Source: Streptomyces sp. WMMC500
Lineage (GTDB): Bacteria > Actinomycetota > Actinomycetes > Streptomycetales > Streptomycetaceae
NCBI RefSeq assembly: GCF_027497195.1
Contig: NZ_CP114905.1
Span: 1,302,001-1,366,000, forward strand
Length of the DNA: 64,000 bases
Direction of reading: 5' to 3'
The notes under the pieces were generated by a model. That model did not search any database. It saw only the letters and a program-made list of their open reading frames with translations, and was not told where the DNA came from. This document shows positions 33,334 to 42,218 of the stretch, in pieces. Each line of letters opens with the position of its first letter. Positions within the stretch are counted from its first letter, which is position 1. A program made the position numbers and the translations under genes.

Positions 33334-34863
33334 TCACGAGGTGCGCTCCCAGTGTTCGCTCTCATGCTGCCAGACCTGCTTCGCGACCGTGTAGGAGTCC
33401 CACTCGGCTTCGGCACGAAGGATCGCCCCGTCCGCCGCGAAGGTGAAGACCTCGGTGCCGGGGAAAGTCACGTTGGTGCCGAGGTACGACGTCGCGCTCA
33501 TGCGCCAGTTCACGCTGGCCCGCCCGCGCGAAATCGAATCCACGGTGTAGTCGGGCTCGATGCGCAGGAACGTTTCGAATGTGGACTCGATGAATACCTT
33601 CAGCTTGCTGCGTCCGACGAAGGGGCGGGTCCCGGCGATGTCCAGCAACATCCCGTTCACCGGATCGAACAGGGCCGTCCACGCGGCGGCATTCCGATCC
33701 CTTATGGCTCGGAAGTAGGCGTCGACTCGCTCACCGACGAGGGATTCGGGACAGTCCCCCGGGAGCGCCTCCGGAGGGTACGGGTACAGTCCGGTCGCAC
33801 GTTCGGCGGCAAGCAGCATCTCCCCGGACCATGCCCCGTACCGGAGCACGGCGACGAGGGCAAGGTCGTGACGGGCCTGGTTCAGAGCGGGCAGAAGCGG
33901 ACGGACCGCGTGCGTCGCCAGCCGCTCCACCTCTTTCCCCAGCGTGCCCCGGGTCTGCGTGCCCAGCACATCAAGCACCAGTTGGTAGTGGTGAAGCAGG
34001 AACGTCTGGCATCGTTTGGCCAGACTGGCCGTCGCGCGCAGGTAGCGGTACGCGGCCGGGTCAGCTCGCGGCTGGTCCAGCAAGGCGGCAAGAGAGGACT
34101 GGCGGCAGGCCAGGGCTTCCTGGAGCGTGCCGAGCAGCGCGCGGGGACGGCGCAGCATCTCGTGCGCCGCGCGGGAATCGGCGGCCGTGCCGTCTCTGAG
34201 CCGGACCCGGAGCGGGTGGAAGTCAGACGGCACCATGAGTTCCAGCATGTCGTTGTTCGAGGTCACCAACTCGACCGCACGGGCGGCCTGGTCTACATGG
34301 ACCGCCGCCTTCGACCAACTCCCGGCGTCGGCCTCGGCGGCGGCCCGGTCGGTCTGGTGCAACGCGATGCGCAGCCAGCACTCGGTGAACTGATGCACCG
34401 TGCGGAAGATCGGATCCTCCAGCTCCCGCCAGGGGCGCTGACACATCTCATGGACAGCTTCCACCTTGGCCCGGACATCCGGCGTCAGATACGGCCACCG
34501 CACAGTGCGCAGCGCCAACGTGATCGCTCCCGTGGCTTCCGCGGGCAACCTCCGGAGGATCGCGACGCCTTTCGCACTCAGAGGTGTCCGACGCTGCTGA
34601 GGCTCTGTGCAGCCGAGGTCGGAGGCTATGAGCGCGCAGGAATCGACCACACACTGAGTGATCCGACGCAGCCGCTCCTCCGGGCAGGATTCCGCACGGG
34701 AATCATCAAGGGTGTCAGCAGCCAGCCGCAGGCACAGTTCCACCGCCTGCAGCCCGGCGATGACGACGATCTGCTGCTTGCGCTCGTCACGCGCGGGCCA
34801 GGTCGCCCGAAGCCGGGGCAACATGACGTAGACATCGTAGGGAGATATGTCGACGGTCCTCAT
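33334..34863 (-). CDS. putative heme-dependent aromatic oxygenase-fold protein (Trp-2,3-dioxygenase-like) with C-terminal SnoaL-like domain
   Basis: About 509 residues. Numbering from this start, the section near 154-240 resembles tryptophan 2,3-dioxygenase: FRTVHQFTECWLRIALHQTD (cf. the FxxxHQxxELW motif) and MLELMVPSDFHPLRVRLRDG (cf. LExMxPxDFxxFRxxL). HHYQLVLDVLGTQTRGTLGK near 291 sits where that family has the axial heme His and GTGG loop. Residues about 375-505 look like a SnoaL/NTF2 domain: VDAYFRAIRDRNAAAWTALF, DYTVDSISRGRASVNWRMSA and EVFTFAADGAI. The heme-dependent aromatic oxygenase superfamily also includes tyrosine hydroxylases such as LmbB2. Assignment is by motif order only and is tentative. 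It is downstream of the GH/sulfatase genes on the same strand, with 122 bases between. Confidence 0.6.
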   Translation of the reverse strand: MRTVDISPYDVYVMLPRLRATWPARDERKQQIVVIAGLQAVELCLRLAADTLDDSRAESCPEERLRRITQCVVDSCALIASDLGCTEPQQRRTPLSAKGVAILRRLPAEATGAITLALRTVRWPYLTPDVRAKVEAVHEMCQRPWRELEDPIFRTVHQFTECWLRIALHQTDRAAAEADAGSWSKAAVHVDQAARAVELVTSNNDMLELMVPSDFHPLRVRLRDGTAADSRAAHEMLRRPRALLGTLQEALACRQSSLAALLDQPRADPAAYRYLRATASLAKRCQTFLLHHYQLVLDVLGTQTRGTLGKEVERLATHAVRPLLPALNQARHDLALVAVLRYGAWSGEMLLAAERATGLYPYPPEALPGDCPESLVGERVDAYFRAIRDRNAAAWTALFDPVNGMLLDIAGTRPFVGRSKLKVFIESTFETFLRIEPDYTVDSISRGRASVNWRMSATSYLGTNVTFPGTEVFTFAADGAILRAEAEWDSYTVAKQVWQHESEHWERTS

Positions 34864-34985
34864 AGGCACGGTACAGCCCCCCAGTCCGCGACGCCGGCGG
34901 CTCCCCCGCGCTTCACGGGGCTGTGTTTCTATACCACACTTTTCAGCCACTCCGGAACCGCCGCTGCATCGGGCAGGAGCCGTGA

Positions 34986-36926
34986 TCAGCGGGCCAGGGG
35001 GGTGAAGCGCAGCAGGGTAACCGAGTGTGCCGCGAAGGTGAACTCAAGACCGGTGTCGTCCGTGCGGCTCCGAGACCGGTCGATGGCCACCGGGCCGGCA
35101 TCGTGGTAAGAGTGGCCGGTCACGACGGACACCTCCGCGTGGTCGGCGGGGCGGAAGCCGTCCAACTTGATGTGCGTCGCTATGCCGGCCTCGGGTGAGC
35201 GGTTGACGACGACGAGGCGAAGTGAGCCGTCGTTCCCGATCGCTGCCGTGGCGAGGAGGGCGTCGTAGGACGATCCCAGGGGGGTGTCGCGCGTGTGTAC
35301 CTCCGGGTTGCCCGCCATCTGCACTGCGGTGACGTGGCCCTCACTCTGAAAGAAGTGCTTGAGCTGTTCGCGGACGATGGAGTCCACGGACCGGATGTAG
35401 TCCGGGGGCCCTCCGAGGAGTGAGCGCGAGCGGCCCGGCTCGTCGCCGATCATGTCGTTGCCCGCGGTCCAGGGGACGCCGAGTTCGGTGAATCGCACCC
35501 ACTGGGACGCCATGTACAGGGCGTGTGACACGGCGTACGCGTACTCGCGGAATGCCTTGGCGGATCTGCGGTTGCCGCCGAAGAAGAGTGCGCCGGACTC
35601 GGAGACCGCGATCAGCGCGTCGTTGCGGCCGTGTCTGCGTGCCTCGTCCTGCAGATCGGCGACCGCTCGGCCCGCGGCGGCGTCGCCGAGCATCTGGTAG
35701 TCGTGTCCCGCTCGGCGGTCCGGAAATCGGTCGGCGCCCAGGTCACGGCTGAAGTTCGTGTATGGATGGATAGCGATGCCGTCGTAGGCGTCGCCGGGGC
35801 CCTCGTCCGCCAGGAGCGCCGGGAAGCTGGTCTGCGTGTCCAGCTTCCCCTGTTCGACCGGTGCCCAGACGGCGTATATCCGAATGTGGGGGTCGACGGC
35901 CTTCATCTTGGCGTAGTAATCGACGAATCCGGCGTGCGGTCCCGAGTCGTAGTCGGCGGTGATCTTCGCGTTCCTCCGGGGCACCCTGCCGTGCTTGCCG
36001 TCGCCGAAGCGGATGGTGCCGCTGTCGGCGTCGAAGGCGTAGACGGGATCATACGGGCCGGCGGAGTCGAGGTCGTCGACCTCGCTCCAGGTGGCGCGGC
36101 CGACGCGGACGGTCTGGGTGCCGGGAACCACGGGCGGGTAGTGCACGGCGAAGACCTGATCCGGCGCGCCGGTGCTGTGGCTCGCCCGGTGCCGGTGGTC
36201 GGTGGGCGTGCCCACCTCCTGGTTGACCTGCCGCTCCGTACCGCCGAAGGCGTACTGCCGCAGAGCGGTTGCTGTGTCGCGGCTCATCCAGTAGCGCTGG
36301 TTCTCCCCGAACAGTTCGTTGCCGATCTCCCAGTCCCGTACCCCGTAGGGTTCGGGATGGCCGTTCGCGGCGCGCAGATCGCCCCACGTATTGCCCTGCG
36401 GGGCGTTCATGTACGCGACCCAAGCGGCAATCTCGTCGGGAGTCGAGCCGACGAAGGGGGCCATGATCTGCGGTGTGGCACCGAGGGCTTTCATGACCTG
36501 CATGTACTCATCGGGGCCGTAACGGCTGTCCACCTCCTCGCCGTCCTGGCCCTCGACCTGGGGGCGGCGCTGGTCCTGCGGGCCGATCGCCGCCCTCCAG
36601 TCGAAGAGATTGGAGGAAGTGCCGCCCGGATAGCGGATCATGCGGACACCGCTGGCCCGGATGTGTTCCACTGCCCGCGGCACCGGGGATTCCGTGTCGG
36701 GATCCCACACCCCGAATCCGTCGTTGTACCACTTGGCACCGTTCACGCCGGTCGTGTACGGACTGACGGCCGGCCCGGTACGGGATGCGTCGACGGTGAT
36801 GACGGTGCTCGCCGATCCGCTGGGACTGGGGTCGGGGTCGCCGTCCGCGCTGCAGGCGCCCGCACCGCCACCGAGGGCGAAGGCTACGGTGCCCCCGAGG
36901 AATTGGCGCCGGCCGACGCGGCTCAT
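34986..36926 (-). CDS. secreted clan-A glycoside hydrolase (alpha-L-arabinofuranosidase-like)
   Basis: A 646-residue exported glycosidase. The N-terminus has a twin-arginine-like GRRQFLGG, a hydrophobic segment and a lipobox GAGAC (Cys25), so it is probably a Tat lipoprotein. The catalytic barrel includes SGVRMIRYPGGTSSNLFDW (about 92-110), the acid/base Glu204 in DWEIGNELFGE and a likely nucleophile Glu443 in AVSESGALFFGG, as in GH51/GH79 relatives. Between them (about 255-330) is a beta insertion containing TWSEVDDLDSAGP and GTIRFGDGKHGRVP, a motif also seen in phage baseplate-type domains. The C-terminal beta-sandwich holds LRLVVVNRSPEAGIATHIKL. It lies 28 bases after the sulfatase gene. 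Substrate unknown. Confidence 0.85.
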   Translation of the reverse strand: MSRVGRRQFLGGTVAFALGGGAGACSADGDPDPSPSGSASTVITVDASRTGPAVSPYTTGVNGAKWYNDGFGVWDPDTESPVPRAVEHIRASGVRMIRYPGGTSSNLFDWRAAIGPQDQRRPQVEGQDGEEVDSRYGPDEYMQVMKALGATPQIMAPFVGSTPDEIAAWVAYMNAPQGNTWGDLRAANGHPEPYGVRDWEIGNELFGENQRYWMSRDTATALRQYAFGGTERQVNQEVGTPTDHRHRASHSTGAPDQVFAVHYPPVVPGTQTVRVGRATWSEVDDLDSAGPYDPVYAFDADSGTIRFGDGKHGRVPRRNAKITADYDSGPHAGFVDYYAKMKAVDPHIRIYAVWAPVEQGKLDTQTSFPALLADEGPGDAYDGIAIHPYTNFSRDLGADRFPDRRAGHDYQMLGDAAAGRAVADLQDEARRHGRNDALIAVSESGALFFGGNRRSAKAFREYAYAVSHALYMASQWVRFTELGVPWTAGNDMIGDEPGRSRSLLGGPPDYIRSVDSIVREQLKHFFQSEGHVTAVQMAGNPEVHTRDTPLGSSYDALLATAAIGNDGSLRLVVVNRSPEAGIATHIKLDGFRPADHAEVSVVTGHSYHDAGPVAIDRSRSRTDDTGLEFTFAAHSVTLLRFTPLAR

Positions 36927-36954
36927 TCGATATCTCCCATGACGGTCGCGCGAG

Positions 36955-38544
36955 TCAGGACGGACGGCGTGCGGCGGCTCGGCATTCGTCCGCGCCTTCG
37001 CACGCCTTCAGATCGGCCAGCCAGGCGTGCAGCTTCCTGCGGTCGGCCGACGGCAGGTCGTCCCACTGATTGGTCAGTTGGTCGGGGTCGGAATCGAGGT
37101 CGTAGTACTCACGCTCGCCGTGGGCGTACTCGACGTACAAGGCGTCGGCGGTGCGCATCGCGTGATAGCTCGGCGCGTTGCCGGTGTTCATCGGCGCAGC
37201 ATCGGGGTCCCCTTCCTGGGGGGAAGTATGCCGGTGCTCGACGAGGACGGCCTGACGCCAGTCTTTTTCTGCGTGGCCGTGCATCAGGCCGGTGAGGCTC
37301 TCACCGTCGACGGTGGCCGGCGGGCGCAGCCCTGCGAGGTCCAGGAAGGTGGGTTTGATATCGATGGTGGCGGCGATGCCGGAGACTTTCTCGTCCGCAG
37401 GGACACGGGGGCCCATTACCACGAGGGGCACATTGATATCGGTGTCGTAAGCGGTCTGCTTGCCTGGGCGCAGTCGGTGCTCGCCCATGTGGAACCCGTT
37501 GTCGGAACCGAAGACGACGTAGGTGTTCTCGGCAACTCCGTGCGCCTTCAGGGTGCGGCGTAGCTGCCCGATCAGGTCGTCGATCGACTGCACCGAACAG
37601 ACACGCTTGGCGAACTTGCTGTCGAAGTCCTGCTTCTCCCGGACTGTCAGGGGCGCAAGCCGCCGCTGCCACTTCGGGCCGTTGACTGTGGCGTGGTCGA
37701 AGGCGTCGGTGCGGGGTGCCGCCAGGCCGGGAAACCCTGCCTGGTCCCTGGGGGCCGGAGTGGAGGGGCCGTGGGGTGCGAAGGTGGCCAGTTCCAGCAT
37801 GAAAGGCTGGTTCGCCTGCGCGGACTTGCCGATGAAGGATGTCGCCTTCCTCGACAGCACATCCGTCAGATAGTCCTTGGGTTCATGTCCGTACTCAACG
37901 ACCTCGCCGTTCTCATTCAGGGTGTAGTCGAAGTTGGAATAAGCGTTCCCGGCCACGGCCCACTCGTCCCAGCCCGGGGGGATGTTCCGCTTCGGGTTGC
38001 CGTCCGCACCCGGGTAGTAGCCGTTCATATACTTCCCCATGAACCCGGTCCGGTACCCCGCCTTCTGCAACGCCGGCGCGAAGGACTTGGCCTCGTTGCC
38101 GTTTCGGACGAAGGCGCCAAGACCACCGTCCTTACCGGTGTTGGTGAAAACACCCGAATTATGGGGGTATTGACCGGTGAAGATTGACGTGCGCGAGGGG
38201 CAGCACTGCGAGTTGGTGGCGAAGAAGTCGGTGAAGGTCACCCCGTCCTTCTGCAGTTCCTGGACCTCCGGCATATGCCGCACCAGATTCCAGTCGAGAT
38301 CGTCGGTGAGTACGTAAACGATGTTCGGCCTGCGGCCTTCGGAGATCGGGCTGCGGGACGGAGAGCGGGAGTGGGATGGGGATGGGGAGTGCGACGGAAG
38401 CGGGACCGATTCACTGCGGGGCGTGCCGCTCACCGATTTGGGGGACGGCGACGAGCCAGCCGGCGGCTGGACGACGAGACCGTCGCTCTCGCAGGACGTC
38501 AGCAGGAGCGCAATCAGCAGCCACGGCCGAAAACTACGGACCAT
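36955..38544 (-). CDS. secreted lipoprotein sulfatase
   Basis: A 529-residue arylsulfatase-superfamily enzyme. A signal peptide ends in lipobox LLTSC (Cys18), then a Ser/Pro-rich linker to about residue 70. The domain opens with RPNIVYVLTDDLDWNLVRHM (metal-binding Asp pair 81-82). NSQCCPSRTSIFTGQYPHNS carries the formylglycine site: C114 in C-x-P-S-R. GSDNGFHMGEHRLRPGKQT (about 340) supplies further metal and sulfate ligands. It resembles glucosamine-6-sulfatase/choline-sulfatase-type secreted enzymes. Activity needs a formylglycine-generating enzyme, not found in the window. It sits between the DUF4232 and glycoside hydrolase genes with 28-29 base gaps, so the set may act on a sulfated or decorated glycan outside the cell. 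Confidence 0.92.
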   Translation of the reverse strand: MVRSFRPWLLIALLLTSCESDGLVVQPPAGSSPSPKSVSGTPRSESVPLPSHSPSPSHSRSPSRSPISEGRRPNIVYVLTDDLDWNLVRHMPEVQELQKDGVTFTDFFATNSQCCPSRTSIFTGQYPHNSGVFTNTGKDGGLGAFVRNGNEAKSFAPALQKAGYRTGFMGKYMNGYYPGADGNPKRNIPPGWDEWAVAGNAYSNFDYTLNENGEVVEYGHEPKDYLTDVLSRKATSFIGKSAQANQPFMLELATFAPHGPSTPAPRDQAGFPGLAAPRTDAFDHATVNGPKWQRRLAPLTVREKQDFDSKFAKRVCSVQSIDDLIGQLRRTLKAHGVAENTYVVFGSDNGFHMGEHRLRPGKQTAYDTDINVPLVVMGPRVPADEKVSGIAATIDIKPTFLDLAGLRPPATVDGESLTGLMHGHAEKDWRQAVLVEHRHTSPQEGDPDAAPMNTGNAPSYHAMRTADALYVEYAHGEREYYDLDSDPDQLTNQWDDLPSADRRKLHAWLADLKACEGADECRAAARRPS

Positions 38545-38573
38545 CTCTCGAAACCACCTAGGTTCTGTGCGGG

Positions 38574-39311
38574 TCAGTTACCGGTGCCGCGGCGGAAGGC
38601 GGAGATCGTCGGGACATCGCCCGAAACGGGCACCTCGCCCTGTGTCCAGGCCACCTCCAGGGACTTGGTCTCGTTGGGAGGGGTGAGGTGGAGGGAATCG
38701 GGGACTGCGGTATGTGCTCCGCTGATGTCCGGATTCCCGAAGGACAGCCCTGCCCAAGCGCTCTGACCAGAATCCAGAATGACGGAAGTGGACCTGGTCA
38801 ATCCGTCACGCTCCGGGTCATGACCCATCTGGTTTCCAGCGCTGTCCACGAAGGCCACGCCCGGGTAGCCGTAGACAACGCAGGGCTGAAGGGATTCGTT
38901 GGTGACGACGAGGGGGTAGTTCTCCTTCCCCGCACCCGGCCGGTTCGCGCCGACCGACGCGCTCAGACCGGACGAATCGCAGCGGGTCCCGGTCCCGCCG
39001 TCCTCCACCGGCCGGCCCGCGTCGCCTTCGCCGTCCTCCGCCGGGGACGACGGTGGGGGACGGCCGGATTCGGTGCCCGACTCACCGTCGGTCTCGGTCT
39101 CGGCCGGGCCGTCGGGAGCCGGCTCCGCCTGGCCCGTCAGGTTCGCCGGGCCGCCGGCGTCGTCCGCCCCGCTTGCGCAGGCACTGAGGAGCAGGCCCAA
39201 CACGGCAAGGCCGGAGGCCAGTGCCGCCCGGCTGACGCTTGCACGTTTCCCGCGCGCTGGTATGGCGTCCACGGAATCTCTCGGCGCTTCACCTCGTCGG
39301 CAGATCACCAT
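38574..39311 (-). CDS. DUF4232 lipoprotein
   Basis: A 245-residue exported protein. ATG 39311 has AAGGAG seven bases upstream. After a 28-residue basic lead comes a hydrophobic signal with lipobox LLLSAC (about Cys45). An acidic Gly/Thr/Pro-rich linker runs to about residue 110. The DUF4232 domain then shows CDSSGLSASVGANRPGAGKE, NESLQPCVVYGYPGVAFVDS and SFGNPDISGAHTAVPDSLHL, with the two conserved Cys. The domain is common on actinobacterial surface lipoproteins and has no known activity. First gene of the leftward DUF4232-sulfatase-GH set. A fragment closely resembling its C-terminal part recurs at 51279-51383. Confidence 0.88.
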   Translation of the reverse strand: MVICRRGEAPRDSVDAIPARGKRASVSRAALASGLAVLGLLLSACASGADDAGGPANLTGQAEPAPDGPAETETDGESGTESGRPPPSSPAEDGEGDAGRPVEDGGTGTRCDSSGLSASVGANRPGAGKENYPLVVTNESLQPCVVYGYPGVAFVDSAGNQMGHDPERDGLTRSTSVILDSGQSAWAGLSFGNPDISGAHTAVPDSLHLTPPNETKSLEVAWTQGEVPVSGDVPTISAFRRGTGN

Positions 39312-39655
39312 GCATGTACTCCTTCAGCTCATGCTCGTGGGACATGGGTGCTGAGGCATATGTGTTCCGTTATCGATGTCTGATGCACCGCACGGCACGC
39401 TGGTTCGCACGGAACGCAGCCAGGGTCGAGCCCGAGTGGGAAAAGCGAAGGCAACGAGTAGTGGATGAGGGTACGTCCCGGCGCGCTGGAGCGGATTATT
39501 TCATCCTGGTGTCGGAATATTAGGCTGTAGGGACATCGCTCACGAAGTGTGTCTTATGATCCGCGGACGGAAGGAAAGCCCGGCACGGCGCCGCTTCAAC
39601 TCCCCGACAGGTTCCTCTTCCTCAGCGCGGACCGAATTGAGAGGGGCATTATTGT
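39312..39655. other. intergenic region between divergent DUF4232 and O-methyltransferase genes
   Basis: No gene is supportable in these 344 bases. The 13-mer CTTATGATCCGCG at 39553-39565 is also present just before the second O-methyltransferase gene (53715-53727), so it belongs to the shared upstream sequence of the pair. Confidence 0.5.
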
Positions 39656-40702
39656 ATGACATTGTTCGAGCACCCCTTTGTCGCGGCCGGCTCCGACCGG
39701 TCTCCAGCGGGCGACACCGGGCGGCTGATCCAGATGATCACGGGCTACATGCTCACCCAGGTGGTACGAACGGCCGCCGAACTGCGCATCGCCGACCACC
39801 TCCACCCCCACGGAGCCACCGCCGCCCAAGTCGCAGAAGCAGGATCCCTCCACCCCGACGCCACCTTCCGGTTCCTACGAACCTGCGCCTCACTCGGCCT
39901 CGCCACCTCCCACGGCAACACCTTCACCAGCACACCGCTCCTCGCCACCCTGCGCACCGACACCCCCAACTCCCTGCGCGACCTCGCACTCTGGGGCGGC
40001 ACCGAATCACACTGGCTCCCCTGGGGCAGACTCACCGACGCCATCCGCACCGGCACCAACCAAACACACGCCACCCTCGGCGCACCCATCTCCGACTGGC
40101 TCCAAAGCAGACCGAAAGACGCCGAGATCTTCACCGACGCCATGACCGCCATGACCGGTGATCTCGCGCACAAACTGGTCGACGTAGTCGATCTTGAGGA
40201 CGTCGGGGTCGCCGTAGACATTGGCGGTGCCGCCGGAAATCTCGTGCAGACGCTCATGCAGCGCCATCCGGGGCTGGCCGGCGTCGTGCTCGACCTCCCG
40301 CGCGTGGCCGCCGACGCGCGCGCGTCGGCGGTGCGCTTCGGTGTCGCGGACCGGTTCAGCTTCGTGGGCGGCGACTTCTTCGAAGGCGTACCGCCGGGCG
40401 ACGTACACCTGCTGAAGTTCATCCTGCACGACTGGGACGACGACGCCTGCGTACGCATCCTGCGCAACTGCCGCAAAGCCCTCAGGCCAGGCGGGCATGT
40501 ACTGGTGATGGAACTCCTCGTCGACGACACGCAGGAGCCGGGCTTGGCCTCGCTGATGGATCTGAACATGATGGCGCTGACGGCCGGACGGGAGCGCAGC
40601 ACCGAGGAGTTCGCAAGCGTCTTCCAGCGCGCCGGCCTGGAACTCGTCGAGGTGACACCCTCTGCGTCCATGGTCTCCGTGCTGAAGGCCGTGCCCGGTT
40701 GA
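39656..40702 (+). CDS. SAM-dependent O-methyltransferase, copy A (Methyltransf_2 family)
   Basis: A 348-residue two-domain methyltransferase of the plant-COMT-like/Methyltransf_2 family common in natural-product pathways. Residues 1-100 form the dimerisation/winged-helix domain (GYMLTQVVRTAAELRIADHL, FRFLRTCASLGLA). The SAM domain has VAVDIGGAAGNLVQTLMQRH (motif I, about 182), FVGGDFFEGVPPGDVHLLKF and ILHDWDDDACVRILRNCRKA. The general-base His in the LHDWDD motif is present. GAGAGGGG lies upstream of ATG 39656. Its first half (39677-40125) is identical at DNA level to copy B at 53729. Codons there end in C to an unusual degree compared with the second half. Substrate unknown (phenolic compound likely). 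Confidence 0.92.
   Translation: MTLFEHPFVAAGSDRSPAGDTGRLIQMITGYMLTQVVRTAAELRIADHLHPHGATAAQVAEAGSLHPDATFRFLRTCASLGLATSHGNTFTSTPLLATLRTDTPNSLRDLALWGGTESHWLPWGRLTDAIRTGTNQTHATLGAPISDWLQSRPKDAEIFTDAMTAMTGDLAHKLVDVVDLEDVGVAVDIGGAAGNLVQTLMQRHPGLAGVVLDLPRVAADARASAVRFGVADRFSFVGGDFFEGVPPGDVHLLKFILHDWDDDACVRILRNCRKALRPGGHVLVMELLVDDTQEPGLASLMDLNMMALTAGRERSTEEFASVFQRAGLELVEVTPSASMVSVLKAVPG
39677..40125 (+). repeat. 449-bp direct repeat, copy 1 (O-methyltransferase 5' half)
   Basis: Identical by eye, base for base including third positions, to 53750-54198, both at offset 14,073. Similarity drops sharply after GACGCCGA in both genes. Such identity beside diverged 3' halves points to gene conversion or a very recent recombination. 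Confidence 0.9.
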
Positions 40703-40721
40703 GCACTTCGGCAGGCAGCGG

Positions 40722-40739
40722 GCCCTCGATGCCGAGGGC
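40722..40739. terminator. hairpin between convergent genes
   Basis: GCCCTCG-ATGC-CGAGGGC is a perfect 7-base G+C stem with a 4-base loop, 20 bases after the O-methyltransferase stop and 15 before the stop of the VirB4-like gene on the other strand. It suits a bidirectional factor-independent terminator without a T run. Confidence 0.55.
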
Positions 40740-40753
40740 TCGATTCGGACCGC

Positions 40754-42208
40754 TCAGTTCTGCCACTTCCGGTTGGTGTCGTTGACGTCCGCCTCCGCGG
40801 TCGTCAGGTCGACGTGCAGTGCGATGCCGGGCCGGCCGCCCACCTTTACCAGGAAGTTGCCCCGCCCGGGCGGCTCGGTCTCGGCGCTGGCCGCGGTGTC
40901 CCACCCTGGCGGAGTGGACCACGCGGTGAGCATCCCCCGCTCGGTCCCCGACAGGTCGACGATCTGTGTCAGGCGCGGCATCTCTTCCTTCGGGAGCCCT
41001 CCGCAGATCACCATTCCGGCCCGCTCGACGTAGCCCAGCGCCTTCATCCTGTCCTCCTCGCCGGGCAGGGAGAGCAGGTCCTTCATGGTGTGGGTGATCA
41101 TGGCCATCCCAACGCCCCGCTGCCGGTTCAGCCGGGTGAGGGCATCCACGCGGTCGACCAGGCCGGTGCCGGCGCGCAACACCCGCCACAGCTCGTCGAG
41201 GACAAGAAAGTAGTGACGCTGCGGCTCCAGCCCGGCGTCGGCGAGTGCTTGAGCAGCGGCGACTGCCCCGAAGCCGTAGGACCAGCACGACAGCAGCGCC
41301 GCGGCCTGCAGCAACATCTCCGAGTCGTCGATGGACGACACGTCGAAGCACACCGGCCGGTCCCTTTGCATGGGTTCGGAGGTGGGGTGGGCGAAGGTCT
41401 CGCCCAAGCGTCCCTCGCCCAGCAGTGCGGTCAACGACGACTCCAGCGCTTCGGTGATGTCCCGGTAGCGGTCGAGGTCGCCGCGGTCGAGGGCAACCGC
41501 CCGGACTCCTTCGGGGGCGTCCTTGATGATCTGCACCAGATCACCAAGCACGGGGATGCCGGCGTGCCGCTCATCGAGGATCTTCAGCGCCGCGTTGAGG
41601 ATGGTCTCCTCCCGATCACTGGGAGGCTCCCGGCGCAGGATGGTGATGAGGGCTGAGACCATGTGCAGTCGCCGGCCGTGTGCGTCGGCCAGGAGTGCGC
41701 GGCGGGCTTCGCCGGTCAGCCGCTCGGCGGCGGTCCTGCTCTCGCCGGGGTCCAGCACGTTGAGGTAGCCGCGGCCACGGCCGAGGGTGATGACCTGACC
41801 GTCCACGGCGCGGATCAGCTCGACGTAGTCGGGCTTGAGGTCCCCGAAGACCATCGGATGTACGCCATAGCCGGCGAGGCCGAGCGCCATGCGGCGTACC
41901 ACCGTGGACTTCCCGAGTCCGGGCTGCCCCAGGACGAACAGGCTCGGGTTGCTGATCAGATGAGCGCGCTGGAACCAACTGATCGGATCGCAGCAGACAG
42001 TCGCACCGGAGTGGAGATCCCTGCCCAGCGGAACTCCGATCATCGGGGTGCCGGAGCCAGCTCCGTACGGCCACAGGCCGCACACCTGGACCGTGGTGCC
42101 GCGCCACTCCGGCGGGGCGTCCAGGTAGTGCCATGCGCCGCCGCCGCGGCCCGGCCAGCCGCGCGGGCCCGGGCGTCGCGGCCGTCGGCCGCTGGAGGTC
42201 GTCGCCAT
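40754..42208 (-). CDS. VirB4/TraC-like conjugation ATPase
   Basis: A 484-residue P-loop ATPase. Walker A is LGQPGLGKSTVVRRMALGLA (Lys100). Walker B is FLVLDELWRVLRAG (about 330), followed by RGVGMAMITHTMKDLLSLPG and YVERAGMVICGGLPKEEM. This matches the VirB4-like motor found with the SCO6880-type conjugation genes of actinobacteria. It would power substrate transfer or pilus-like assembly at the membrane. It is shorter than the usual VirB4 because the N-terminal membrane part is supplied by the neighbouring SCO6880-type gene, ten bases upstream. It is the last gene of a leftward operon from 46782. Confidence 0.85.
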   Translation of the reverse strand: MATTSSGRRPRRPGPRGWPGRGGGAWHYLDAPPEWRGTTVQVCGLWPYGAGSGTPMIGVPLGRDLHSGATVCCDPISWFQRAHLISNPSLFVLGQPGLGKSTVVRRMALGLAGYGVHPMVFGDLKPDYVELIRAVDGQVITLGRGRGYLNVLDPGESRTAAERLTGEARRALLADAHGRRLHMVSALITILRREPPSDREETILNAALKILDERHAGIPVLGDLVQIIKDAPEGVRAVALDRGDLDRYRDITEALESSLTALLGEGRLGETFAHPTSEPMQRDRPVCFDVSSIDDSEMLLQAAALLSCWSYGFGAVAAAQALADAGLEPQRHYFLVLDELWRVLRAGTGLVDRVDALTRLNRQRGVGMAMITHTMKDLLSLPGEEDRMKALGYVERAGMVICGGLPKEEMPRLTQIVDLSGTERGMLTAWSTPPGWDTAASAETEPPGRGNFLVKVGGRPGIALHVDLTTAEADVNDTNRKWQN

Positions 42209-42218
42209 GGGTTCCCCT

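Noticed and set aside
26941..34863. integrative conjugative element bounded by the serine recombinase and reaching the conjugation-like genes
   Set aside because: No att repeats, relaxase or replication genes were seen, and at least 6 kb of unrelated genes lie between; recombinase is broken.
33217..35109. 630-residue forward open frame
   Set aside because: Antisense shadow of the TDO-like gene and the end of the glycosidase gene; composition typical of GC-rich shadows.
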